Positions 47,601 through 62,618 of a stretch of 64,000 bases of DNA are shown here, piece by piece. Source of the DNA: Escarpia spicata (taxonomy: Eukaryota; Annelida; Polychaeta; Sabellida; Siboglinidae); the NCBI GenBank assembly GCA_963995525.1, contig OZ023208.1, positions 17,242,540-17,306,539 on the forward strand, written 5' to 3'. A program made the translations under genes and the position numbers. Each line of letters begins with the position of its first letter. Positions within the stretch are counted from its first letter, which is position 1. The notes under the pieces were generated by a model, which did not search any database, had not been told where the DNA came from, and saw nothing but the letters and a program-made list of their open reading frames with translations.

Positions 47601-48770
47601 TATCAGTTTCATGCCGATGCACGCCTTGCGCCCCAGGATAGGACGGATCTGATCGCTGTCGACGAATTTACACTCAAGTTTGCAATGAATGTCTCTGCGT
47701 GACACCTGAATCGTGACATGACCCACGACAGCAAGCTTACCCCCACCATACGCCACGATCGACGACGTCATTGGTCTCACGAAACGTCTGTTATAGTCTT
47801 TGGTCGCTTTCTCGTACAGAGACAAAGGAATCACGTTGCACTGTGCTCCATAGTCTATCTGGAACCTCAGGTAGTTTCCCGACTCCAGTTTGACGGTGAC
47901 TACCTGTGCCGCGTCAACCGTCGATACTTCGCTCAGCATAAAGACCTCTTCCTCATCGTCGACTGCGCGCACTGATCGAGTCTTAGTCGTATGCCTGCAT
48001 CTGTTCGAAAAATGTCCGATCTGCTGACATTTGAAACACTTTTTATCGAATGCGGGGCAGTTTGTCTCTTCCGTCAAGTCATGTCTCCGCCCGCACTTCC
48101 CGCAGTAACCGGCTGAGGCGCCGTTTCTGCCTCTAACAGCCGGCCCTCGTTGTTGCCGCTTGCTCTCTGATTTCACAGCGTGCACTGCCTGATCGCCGTC
48201 TGCCATTATCTTCATCTGAGTGGCCATGCTTTCGGCTGCCCTGCAGATTTCATCCGTTTTCTCTAACGTCAGGTTAGTTTCCCCCAGCAACCGCTCTCTA
48301 ACTTTATTGTCTGTGATACCGAAGAGCAACCTGTCCCTGAGGATTTCTTTTGGGGTAATCACATCAAATTGGCAGGATTCTGACAACTTTCGTAGTGCCG
48401 TTCTGTAGTGTTCGTATGGCTCGCCGGGTTCCTGTTGTCGCTTGTTGAAAACGAATCTCTCAAACGGTACATTTTTCGTCGGTTGACAGTACTGGGCAAA
48501 CTTCTCCAATACTGGCCCAATCCGCTGTTCGTCGCCTTCTGTTGTCCACTCCCTGAACGTAGAGAACACCTCCCGCGCATCTTCCCCAATGACTGTTAGA
48601 AGGGTGGCGACCTGCACCGGCTCTGGTTTGTTAGCCAGTTCAGTGGCTAGGGCATAGTTCGACCATGCACTGTGGAATTTTCGCCATTTTTCAGCCGCAT
48701 TGACGTCATTTATTTCTAACGACTGCGGCGGCGGTAATGCGAAACTCGCTGCCATTATCGGCCACTTCAC
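44694..48770 (-). CDS. Gypsy gag-pol polyprotein, one in-frame stop
   Basis: 1,359 codons in one frame, interrupted only by TGA at 45360-45362 inside the integrase. Order: gag with a zinc knuckle (CFKCQQIGHFSNRC), protease (FQIDYGAQCNVIP), reverse transcriptase (FSLFDVRSGFWHV and IADDF), RNase H (LQCDASQSGLEAAL), integrase zinc finger (HTTHMGIEG then CEICL) and integrase core (VAVDLCE, SDNGPQF, ENAVK carrying the D-D-E triad). The protease signature has Tyr where Thr/Ser is usual (D-Y-G), and RNase H has Glu where Gly is common, so activity is doubtful. The stop lies just after the third catalytic residue and would remove the integrase C-terminus. The second methionine (48755) is an equally plausible start. 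Confidence 0.9.
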
Positions 48771-48868
48771 TCAACATGCGACTTTATTGTCTTTGTTACG
48801 GCGTTTTGTTCTGAATAACCGAGTACACAGTTCAACAATGACTCGATTAAAAAACACCGCTGCCATCA

Positions 48869-48995
48869 TGTAACGAAACTCGCTGTTTGTATTGATAATA
48901 AATCACATTTTATTGAGTACTGAACCTGATGCCATCGGTGCTGAGTAACCAGGGAATTGATCCCCCGACATCTGCCTCATATACGTATTGTCACA
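48869..48995 (-). repeat. Gypsy 5' LTR
   Basis: 127 bp, identical to the copy at 44451-44577. Transcription would run leftwards from here into gag. Confidence 0.88.
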
Positions 48996-52670
<3,675 letters not shown>

Positions 52671-52842
52671 GTAGGTGCTGATCTAAGTAAATACAAACTG
52701 TAGTTCCTATTTTCGTTTTTAATGGTTAAGCCGCACACATATCTCATGTAACTAATACACTGGTCACGTCAGTGTAATATTTGACCGATTGCGCTTATGT
52801 TATCCAGATCCATACGCCGCCGGATCAGATTGTGAAAGAACC

Positions 52843-55278
52843 ATGTCAACTCGAGTCGCACTGCTGACGCTGATAATATTCGTGACGTGCACAGCGGAGA
52901 CTTGTCCGGGCGGCTACAGATGCGCGTGGGAAAACGGATGGTTCGTGTTAAGATGCACCCCAAGAGTCGGCAATGGACGCTTCACGACTGTGAAAGGAAT
53001 CATACAGGACTTGCCGCTGAACGTGGCGCGACTGAAGATCTCGTGCTACGACATACGCGTGCCGGTGCAGTTAAACTTGACCAGTGTTCGGGAACTGACT
53101 GTGGATAGAATCGGTGACGTCTCCAGGAACCGGCTATTTCACGGCGTCACCAACATGACGCATCTGGTTCTTCGCAATCTCTCCTGGAAGCGTATCAAGA
53201 ACGGCACGTTCAGTGATTTGTTGAGCTTGTTGTCGCTGACGATTGAACATCTCGACGAACTCGAAAGCGTGGACCCAGATATCTTGCTGCCTCTGTTGTC
53301 GCTGCAATCACTCCATTTCCGAGACATCGGCTCGTCTCGCAATGCCTTGTATTTTGAACACTATGCCCGTGTGTTAGGTCGCATAACCAACTCCAATTTC
53401 CATACGCTTGTATTGAACGCAATCCATTCATCAAATCACCACGAAACTGAGCTCAACATAGGAGATCTGTTCAAGTACGGATCGGTTAACAAAGTGTTAA
53501 AAAGCTTGGATATCGGAAGAAATTACATCAAGACCTTTTCTGGTTCACCCTCGAGTACTCTGCCGGTCGTTCAATACATATCACTAGCGCAAAATGCCCT
53601 TATTGGAACAAGTTTATTATCCTTCTTCTGGTCATTACTGTTTGCCCATAACCATCTGGAGAATGTAGATATCAGTGGAATGAACAGTATGTCAACATAT
53701 GTTTCTAGCGAAGAAAAGTTATTCAGTCTGACTATTGTTGAAAACGATGAGACATTCATTCCAATATTCGTCGGTCAACTTCTCGCATCTGTGTCAATGG
53801 CGAACACTATATTTTTTGCCAGTAGCAACTTCGTACCGTTCCGGATTAAATTTTACGACACATACAAAGTTCTGAAACACGTTGACCTATCCAATGCTCG
53901 TTCGACAGTACGGACCATATATAATGTTGGTGATCTCCATGCACTGGAATATTTGAACTTACAGAATATAAGTATAGGTGGAATCGATGTGAATTTGTTT
54001 ACCCACATGCTCAACTTGACAGTACTGTTGTTGGGTGAAAACGATTTGGGCAGCATACTTATGAACGACACGGAATCCCGTATGTTTCACACAAATGACC
54101 AACTAAGAGTTCTTGATTTGGCGCGATGCCACCTAACCGAAATACCGCTAAGCGAATTTTCAAGTTTGCTGCAGTTGCAAAATCTTAATTTATCCGGTAA
54201 TTCATTACACGTGTTTAACGAAGAATTGCAACGACTGAGACCTCTTCGAATATTAAATCTGAGCCGCAACAAACTGACCACCCTCTCTATTGCTTCACGA
54301 AGAGAACTCGACAATCTGGCCGTAGAAGTTGACCTCAGTCAAAACCCATTAGACTGCAGTTGCAACAACACGGAATTTATATCGTGGGCCCAGACATCCC
54401 GGGTGAACTTTTTCAATAAGGATGACACGTTCTGTGTCGATGGAAACAACACATGGAATTTGTTCTCACGTGAAGACATCGCGGCTCTCGAAAAATTATG
54501 TCGTGGTAACGAGATTGGGAACAAATCAGAAGATATAACGCAGAAGCCAATCGTTACGTCGAAACCAAACTTCACATCAGAGCAAAATTCCACATCGAAA
54601 CCAAACTTCACACCAAAACCAAACAACCAAACGACCGCGAACGACGATGGGACCGAAATTGCATGGAAGAATTATGTTATAACATCACTGTCCATGACTT
54701 TAGTGGTGTTCGTGGTGGTAATTGCTATTGTCATTTATGTCCTCAGACGATATCGTTGGAAACTGGCGTTGCACTGCCACAGGTTCCGCAAAGGGGCCTC
54801 CACTTCCGGTGGCGAAGACGAGGACGCGTACGAGCGAGACGCGTTTATCTGCTTCAACTCGAACGACCGCGGCTGGGTGTGTAACGACCCACTGCAACAC
54901 ATGGATAAGAACGAGATCACGACAGTCGTCCACCACCGCGACTTCCTGCCGGGCAGCGTACTGGAGGAGTCAATCCGGGAGAGCATCGACAAGTGCCGCT
55001 TCACCGTGCTCGTCTTGTCTCCGGACTTCCTCGCCAGCAACTGGTGCCTCCTCGAGATGCATCTCGCGCGCCACAGCATCATCAGCGAGTGTCGTGACGT
55101 CATCGTTCCCATCATCCTGCGCGAATTTCCCATGTCACAGCTGACGCGGACGCTTGAAGGCATCCTGAGCAGGTCGTACCTGGAGTGGACGGACGTACCG
55201 GAAGGCCAGACACTTTTCTGGGACAAGTTAGTGACCAAATTGAAACATGGTGGCAACATTAGACCGTTGAATATGTAA
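52843..55278 (+). CDS. Toll-like receptor, single exon, 811 aa
   Basis: A type I membrane pattern-recognition receptor. ATG at 52843 was chosen over the in-frame ATG at 52789 because it opens directly into a signal peptide (MSTRVALLTLIIFVTC). Next come an N-terminal Cys cluster (CPGGYRC), about 450 residues of leucine-rich repeats, and a C-terminal cap (about residues 501-555, NPLDCSCNNTEF). A 50-residue stalk rich in Lys, Pro, Asn and Thr carries repeated NFT/NST glycosylation sites. One membrane helix (about 609-634, SMTLVVFVVVIAIVIYVL) leads to a cytoplasmic TIR domain from about residue 666. In the TIR, box 1 is DAFICFNSND (Arg replaces the usual Tyr before it), box 2 is HHRDFLPGSV and box 3 is the FW of LFWDKL. 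No introns, as in many invertebrate TLRs. A class below TLR cannot be assigned. Confidence 0.93.
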   Translation: MSTRVALLTLIIFVTCTAETCPGGYRCAWENGWFVLRCTPRVGNGRFTTVKGIIQDLPLNVARLKISCYDIRVPVQLNLTSVRELTVDRIGDVSRNRLFHGVTNMTHLVLRNLSWKRIKNGTFSDLLSLLSLTIEHLDELESVDPDILLPLLSLQSLHFRDIGSSRNALYFEHYARVLGRITNSNFHTLVLNAIHSSNHHETELNIGDLFKYGSVNKVLKSLDIGRNYIKTFSGSPSSTLPVVQYISLAQNALIGTSLLSFFWSLLFAHNHLENVDISGMNSMSTYVSSEEKLFSLTIVENDETFIPIFVGQLLASVSMANTIFFASSNFVPFRIKFYDTYKVLKHVDLSNARSTVRTIYNVGDLHALEYLNLQNISIGGIDVNLFTHMLNLTVLLLGENDLGSILMNDTESRMFHTNDQLRVLDLARCHLTEIPLSEFSSLLQLQNLNLSGNSLHVFNEELQRLRPLRILNLSRNKLTTLSIASRRELDNLAVEVDLSQNPLDCSCNNTEFISWAQTSRVNFFNKDDTFCVDGNNTWNLFSREDIAALEKLCRGNEIGNKSEDITQKPIVTSKPNFTSEQNSTSKPNFTPKPNNQTTANDDGTEIAWKNYVITSLSMTLVVFVVVIAIVIYVLRRYRWKLALHCHRFRKGASTSGGEDEDAYERDAFICFNSNDRGWVCNDPLQHMDKNEITTVVHHRDFLPGSVLEESIRESIDKCRFTVLVLSPDFLASNWCLLEMHLARHSIISECRDVIVPIILREFPMSQLTRTLEGILSRSYLEWTDVPEGQTLFWDKLVTKLKHGGNIRPLNM

Positions 55279-56711
55279 TGTGTCATTCGTCGTATGTTTC
55301 GCCTTTAATAAGAATGTTATTCAAAGGTTCAAACTCCAGACTGCATGTGGACAATTATATCATTGGTTTATTGAGAGCCCAACAGTTGTCTGTTTACTCC
55401 GCCGTTGTCACGTCTTGTTGCAAACAGGTGCACCGAATTGCGTTTATCATATTTATATGCGAAGTGGTGTTTATATTTAAATATTTCCATTTACATGTCA
55501 TTTGTTGTCTTTCTGTAAAGTTGTTGGCAATTATATTTGTATTCATCCGTGAATATCATGATGATACTTCACGAAAATGTATCGCGCATGCCGTGTAAAT
55601 AACTAAACCGTGGAACTGCATCACCGCAGCGTGGAGACCACTGTATTTAAGGCAGCTCAAATGTATAGAAGTTTGTTTTAATTACACTGCGATTCCGTTA
55701 AACAACACCTATATGTCTTACCCTACATCACGCCGAATGTAGTTAATAAGCTATTTTATATATTCAGTTAGCAATTTGTCGTGTATCAATCTTTAGCACG
55801 CATTAATTTAATTAATGTCCAATTTAAGGTACTAACAAAATAGGGCTGCGTTATGCTATCAGCTACATTCGGTTTATTAATATGCACAAATTCGGAGTAG
55901 TCTTGGCAGTATCTGCTCCCTGGTGCTGAAGTACATTCGCCTATTTCTATGATCATTCGCTTCATTTGACCATTTGCCTCTGTCCTATCAAATAGCCATT
56001 CATTTTTTTAAATATAAAATAGTTATTCCTCTCTCGAAGTTAGTAACCAATAAAAAAATTGCTGGCAACATCAGATAATTGAATATGAAACGTGTCGTTA
56101 TTGACCGTATACTGGCGTACACCGGAAAGCGGAACAACAAGCCAAGGGAAACTTACAGTTGAGATATAGTATTCTTGGTTACACGTACAATATGTTGAAC
56201 TTGTAGCGTCACCTAGGGAATGCATGACCATTCAATTTGTCTAAGTAAATAACTCAGTAGCGCCACCACCATCAGCAACAGCACACAGGTAGCAAGTAAG
56301 TCACTCCGACTAACTAACTACCTCTGTGTCTTTAGAACTGAACTGGCAGTTAGTAGATAAAAGGCAAGTGGTCATTAGATGCGAATGAACAAAGGAAGAG
56401 GCGACTGGGCCTCAGCTCCTTAAAAGGGATATTGCCAGACTGCCTCTTAAATATTGATATACAGTGTAACCTCACTGTTAAGGTCATCGTCGGGACTGGA
56501 AAAGTGTCCTAAATTACGAGGTGTCCGTATTAGCTGGTTTAATTGCGAGATGGCTATATTACAGAGGTGACCATGAAGCGAAGTTCGACCTTAGATTCTG
56601 TGTTCGTTGCTGCACTGCTGGCTTTTTCCGTACAGTTCCACTTCACAGTCTTCATCAAACCTGCACACAAGGACTAAATGTAATATCGACTGAGAAGACG
56701 CGTCGACTCAC
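55279..56711. other. 3' flank of the Toll-like receptor; possible small exon on the minus strand
   Basis: The first AATAAA after the receptor stop is at 56049-56054. On the minus strand, 56212-56157 is bounded by CCCTAG and GTAAGTTT and would continue the phase of the CUB exon for 18 codons (GDATSSTYCTCNQEYYIST). That is weak evidence for the next exon of the lectin-CUB gene. Otherwise nothing is recognised. Confidence 0.3.
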
Positions 56712-58148
56712 CTTTAAACTTGACAACGAACCCGCCTAGGCTGGTGGCGCCGTCTGACAAGAACCACACGACGAGACGCTGGATCTGCCGCGCGACGACG
56801 GGCTCCCCGGTGTGCACATCGGCCAGAGTGCCGCAGTAGTTGTACGTCTTGCTCACGTCCAGGTCGTCGTGGACGTCGAGCCTGTCGTAGCAGCCCGCCG
56901 TCTGTCTGGCCTCCACTTCCAGAGCGAGCAGCGTCGTGTCGAAACGCCGACCCTGCCGCGGAGTCACGACCACCAGGCACGTCTCGTCGGGGTCGTAATT
57001 GGACGGATATCCGGGGCTCGTGATGTAACCCACTTCCTCGCCGGAGAGCTTCATGGGGTTGTCGCTGCTGGACATCTCGAATATCGACGAACCTAGAGGA
57101 TGGAGAAGCAGACAACCGGTAGGCGTCATACAGTGGACGAGTCATTTACTCGCTGCCTGAAACATCTGCGTCGTCGGGGGTGGGGTGAGGGTGGGGAGAG
57201 GGTGTTAAGTAGAGTTGGGACTGTGTCTACATCCGTTGGCTTTAGACGTGTGTATTTGCCGGGTACGTCAGACACAGCGTACGTATTGGAGTTCAATAGT
57301 TAAGCAGCCGTGTACCAAGCTGTGACAATAAATTACTTGCGAAATAACTCAGCTATCTCAGCCATCTTCGCTTCGCCGACCGCATACTCATATGCGATCA
57401 TACACCACAAGAACTACACGACATGCTGTAGGAGCTAGTTGATGAAAGTGAAAAACAAGGTCTCAAAATGAACATCTCTGGAGACAAAGGTGATGCTAGA
57501 AAATGACACACCAGTATATATATCAACACAACGCAGATAGAGAACGTTGAAAGCTACGTCTATCTGGGACAGCGATACAGTATCAGAGACAGAAACCAAG
57601 ACAAGGAGATTCAAAGAAGGATCACTGCCGGCTGGACAGCATTCGCCAAACACCGCGACATCTTCAAGGGTAACTTTGGAACCTGTTTGAAGAGACAAGT
57701 CTTCAACTCATGCGTACTTCCAGCGATGACATACGGCGCGGAAACATGGGCACTCACCATCCAGGCAAAGAACAAGCTAGCAGCCGCACAAACAAAGATG
57801 GAAAGAAGTATGTTAAACACCACATACCGGGAGAGAAAAACAAACATCTGGGTAAGGCAGAAGACAAAGGTCATAGACGTGATAGAACAAACCAGAAGAC
57901 AGAAGTGGACCTGGGCAGGGCACATCAGCAGACTACGAGATAACCGATGGACATCGCGAATCCCAACCTGGAGACCTTACGAAGGTAAACGATCTAGAGG
58001 AAGACCGGCGAGACGGTGGAGAGACGAACTAGACGAGTACTGGAAGGACACCATCTGGCAAAGGATAGCGCAAGACAGGCAGATTTGGAAACGACATGCT
58101 GAGGCCTTCGCCCAACCACGGGACACTACGGCTGCACAGTGATGATGA

Positions 58149-58200
<52 letters not shown>

Positions 58201-59717
58201 CATAATTGTGAAATCAGTGACAGTTATTTGTGATACCCCAATAGATGTCACGATTGTGGTCATCGATACGTACGTTGGACGCACGCATAGTCAGCCTCCA
58301 AATACTTCGCAACCCCTGGACACGCATCAGCGAACACGTCCGCGCTGACCGCCACATCGCAGGAAGCCCGGCCGAAGCAGCGACGGTTGAGTTCGGTTAA
58401 CGTGGCGGGGGCGAGGCAGGACGTCGCCGCAGCAGGCACACACACGCTCTCGTTTGTTCGCCCGTAGTTGGCGCTCTCGAACACGATCACGTGATCGTCT
58501 GCACACGACACCGACAGCGTGTCATCGTCGCACACGGTCACGTGTTCGGCTGTAAAGACAAGCCGTTTGGTTGGACATGTAAACACAGTAAAACATAAGC
58601 CTGAAGCAGATTTTCAGAAGATGACGCCGCAAACCCTTCTCAGTGATTTGATTATGGGGGGGGGGGGGGTAACCTGTTTCGTCAGGTAATCATTAGCAGG
58701 AAGTTCGCTCAATCAGTTGTACATGGTCCAAATTTTGTCAGGCGCGTGGGAAAGAGCCGAATTCAAAACAATAAGTGCCAATAAGCAACAATTATCGACT
58801 GCTGTGTAAAGAAATACGTTTTGTTTAACATTTAAATATTCCGTGGGCACAATACAAATAGTGAATACGGTTTCGGGCTTATTTAACGCAATTCGCCGGG
58901 CAGCATACCTTCAGCATAACTATTCTATCGTTAAGATCAATATACACAATTGAATACCCTTGAATGGATTGATGATCTCGTTTCTTGGTTATTAATATTA
59001 AACATAATTACCTCTCAAGAAACTTGGTTTTCTATCTTAATATTTCGGCCGCATCCCGCAAGTTCCCTTTAACTGTAAAATATGTAAATAGTTATTGCTA
59101 GAATGTTACCTGGTGCCAGATTTAAAAAAAATTTGTTATTTAAGGAATTAGTCCTGTTCTCGACGATTGTTTTAAAGTAGCTTTATTAAATAATAACACA
59201 AAAAGACAATACAAGTCACTGAGATAGTGTTATGTAGCAGCTCTTCAGACCACCACCCAAAACAAGTGCAGTCCGGTAGGCCAACCCACTGGCGTTACGT
59301 CATTTATCATGAAGCATCTTCGGTCGTTCAGGTCAAAGTCCGTGCTTTGTTCAGGTGGAAGGTATTAAACACATGTACGAACCGTGTCACCCGATGCTCA
59401 GAACCTTTGGTGAACGGCTTGGTATCTTTTAACGAGGCGTCTACATTATAAAGACATCACATATGCTGTCCCGTTGATACACAGCTAGCTAGGTAGTAGC
59501 ACTATGCCTCACCACATGGACTGGTCTACGAACTCAGCCAACCATGCAATAGGCCTCCGACCCAGGTCTGTTGAAGTTGCTCATATGTAGACCCTTTGTA
59601 AACAGAAAACCTGGCTGTACGGGAAACCAAATTACGCACACAACTAATACATGTCACACACTGACCTCGTGCACAGAAAACCGCCAACATTAACGGGAGT
59701 AGAACAGACGAGCTCAT
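56712..59717 (-). CDS. Gal_lectin (SUEL) and CUB domain protein, 5' part of a secreted or membrane protein
   Basis: Three minus-strand exons. 59717-59666 encodes a signal peptide (MSSSVLLPLMLAVFCARG). 58549-58274 encodes a SUEL-type galactose-binding lectin domain (VFESANYGRTNESVC, TLTELNRRCFGRASCDVAV, YLEADYAC). 57092-56712 encodes a CUB domain (GYITSPGYPSNYDPDETC, CYDRLDVHD, VVWFLSDGATSLGGFVVKF). Every junction is phase 1, the hallmark of shuffled extracellular modules, and the joined frame stays open. The gene continues to the left; no membrane segment or stop was found with confidence. An RTE LINE fragment sits in the intron between the two domains. The likely role is carbohydrate or protein recognition outside the cell, inferred from domains only. 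Confidence 0.8.
57350..58150 (+). pseudogene. RTE-like LINE 3' fragment (end of reverse transcriptase)
   Basis: It begins at the catalytic motif, which reads HLRFADRILIC where FADD is expected. A frameshift near 57485 follows, then VESYVYLGQRYS, CVLPAMTYGAETWALT, MERSMLNTTYRERK, WTWAGHISRL and RGRPARRWRDELDEY, to TGA at 58140-58142. The stop is followed at once by GATGATGAT and a TA tract. Very short 3' ends with simple repeats are typical of RTE elements. It lies in an intron of the lectin-CUB gene, antisense. Confidence 0.82.
58151..58197. repeat. TA microsatellite at the LINE tail
   Basis: About 23 AT units directly after the LINE terminal GAT repeats, probably grown from the LINE tail. 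Confidence 0.9.
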
Positions 59718-60375
<658 letters not shown>

Positions 60376-60959
60376 GTGCTGAGAGGAATCAGTGGAGAGC
60401 AATAGCAACTAGAGGCATGCAGCAGTACAGAAAGTACATAATGAATTGAGAGTAAAGACAGACTAGTGACGATACAGGGTATGTATCAGATTGTGTTTAG
60501 ATCGAACACATATTGTACATTTAAGACATAGCAGAAGTAGCACATTATAATTGGGCCAATGTCCCCAAAATTGTACAAATGGGATTTTGCAGGTCCAAAA
60601 TAAATGTTTGATTCTAAACAATTAAGTTATATTGTCTTATTGTGCATATGCATGTTGTTTCTCCCTCTCCTTCCCCAAAGCAGTGACTTGCGTGTAGGTA
60701 GATGACTTCATTGTTCCTGGGAATGTGTTCAGTAGATGGTGTAATAACATAATCATTGTGGCACTTGTGGATGTATTTGTAGTACGTTTTTTCTTTTTTC
60801 TTCATAATTGCATTTCACATGACGATATAACTAATAGCTATGAATGCAACATGTACGTACTTATAGCATAAACTATGAAGGGTAAGCCGTATAACATAAT
60901 GCCCTTGGAGTTACGGCCAATAAATGTATTAGCGTCGGAACGTGAAGGGTATTCGGGGG

Positions 60960-61160
60960 ATGAAGCTCACCAAAAAACCTCCAATTGCCAAAACCAAAAA
61001 CCTCTAATTGCACCCGCCTTTGAGGCTCTCTAAAACCTTCTGTTGACCCCCTTTGAGGTTGTCTTTAATCTTCAATTGCACCCCCTTGAGACACTCCAAA
61101 ACATCCAACTGTACCCCCTAGGCTCCCCAGAAACCTCAAAATCCTCTTCACCCCATTGAA
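60960..61160. repeat. Degenerate repeats of about 40 bp
   Basis: AAAACCTCCAATTGC-like words followed by CACCCCC and TTGAGGCT recur four or five times with many changes. Old tandem repeat, no gene. Confidence 0.55.
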
Positions 61161-61328
61161 TTATAGATCACCAATTGCTCAAACTGCAGTCGTCTTGACA
61201 CTCACCAAAACAACAAAATGCACTCTTTCCCCAAATATAGGGGGTTAATTCTATATCGAGCCCCCCATCAAAATATTGGTGACTCGCTCCCAACCCTCTC
61301 CCAGGTTCCGACGCCTTAGAAATATTAT

Positions 61329-61532
61329 GTGGTAGTTTTGTAATGTAAATGTAATGACTACTGTTACAGTTACTAGTATGTGGTAGTTTTGTAATGTAAA
61401 TGTAATGACTACTGTTACAGTTACTAGTATGTGGTAGTTTTGTAATGTAAATGTAATGACTACTGTTACAGTTACTAGTATGTGGTAGTTTTGTAATGTA
61501 AATGTAATGACTACTGTTACAGTTACTAGTAT
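61329..61532. repeat. 51-bp tandem repeat, four copies
   Basis: The unit beginning TGTGGTAGTTTTGTAATGTA is repeated four times without differences that I can see. The unit is a multiple of three, so two minus-strand frames stay open with a 17-residue repeat (one contains ILVTVTVVITFTLQNYH). I see no sign that they are coding. Confidence 0.93.
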
Positions 61533-61564
61533 TATTACATGCAGGAACGCACCTTCCCATAATT

Positions 61565-62618
61565 GCGTGTCCAGCGACATCCCGTGTTCAGCGTCATCGC
61601 CAAGTGTAATGTTTATATTTCTCTAAACATATTTATCAAGTTCGCCCAAATTATATTCTACATGTATGCCAGCTTTGTTATCTTCTTTTCTAAATGTATA
61701 CTGCCAGCTCCTACATAAAGTAAAACAGTAATAAAAACGTTAACGTTTAGACATTAACCAGCGAATGACCTTGTCATCATATTTTGTTTGCAAACATTAC
61801 AATTCTTACAAAACTATGTATGAATTATTTTCATTTATAGGAAGAACATGTTCCTAACACATCAATACCGTAAATTAGGGTCCCGGTTTTAATTACTGCA
61901 CCGATATATTATATTTTGGTTAATTTGTATGTCCAGCTTCATCAAGCAGCTCAGACATCTGGGGGTGTCGCAGGTCAGTTTATTCGCAAATCAACTTAAT
62001 TATTTTTGTTTATTGATGTGTCCACATACCACTTATAAGAATAAGAACACTGTAAATACTTTTGCGGTTTTTTATTTACTGTATTCACGTTCGTTTCTGG
62101 TACAATTTCGTTTAAACGCGGACCATTGCTCGTAAAATGTGCCGTCTTCGAGTCGGAAAAGCTTTTGTCTGCACGAAGACGTCAGACTCTGATACATCCA
62201 CCATTTTAATTCCTCCGAATCAAGGTAGATATGCGCTCTGAGCGGTGTTTTTCAGTATTAGCTATGATGACGCTGGACACGCCACCATGTCAGTTTTTCC
62301 TTCTTTGACCAAGAACTATCGAGGGAATTATAGCAGGGTGGTAGCTGGTAGGCATAAAAAAGTGAAAACGGTGTGCGTTTTCTAGGTTTTTGTAGGTAGC
62401 CTTTTCCGTTGATGACGCTGGACACGCACTTAAAGCGCCACCGTACATTTTTTAAGTTTTAATGTGCTACATTTCCCTCAAATTTAGATTCAGTTCCATA
62501 ATTTTTTTCATGACACCTTCGTTAATTTTATAAGAAAAGAATACATGTCGAAATGCCCAGCAAAAACAATGATATATTAATATAGTGGACCAATCTAAAC
62601 CGATGACGCTGGACACGC
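61565..62618. mobile_element. Possible element marked by GATGACGCTGGACACGC repeats
   Basis: The 17-mer occurs at 62266-62282, 62411-62427 and 62602-62618 in the same orientation. In split inverted form it occurs at 61565-61599 (GCGTGTCCAGCG, then GTGTTCAGCGTCATCG). This spacing suggests termini and subterminal binding sites of an unclassified transposon. No transposase frame is present. Confidence 0.45.

Larger units (their letters stand above)
44451..48995 (-). mobile_element. Gypsy (Ty3-type) LTR retrotransposon, 4,545 bp
   Basis: Two 127-bp direct repeats (44451-44577 and 48869-48995) are identical as far as I can read and bound a single gag-pol frame on the minus strand. The LTRs run TGTGACA...GTTACA on the coding strand. 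Just before the 3' LTR is a purine tract (AGAGGAGAGA), the plus-strand primer. After the 5' LTR, TGATGGCAGCGG is where a tRNA primer site is expected. No target duplication is evident (CGCAC on the left, CACTA on the right). LTRs this short are unusual for Gypsy. LTR identity implies a very recent insertion. Confidence 0.92.

Noticed and set aside
54700..55286. Frames of 140 and 183 codons overlapping the TIR domain
   Set aside because: Shadows of the GC-rich TIR coding sequence in other frames.
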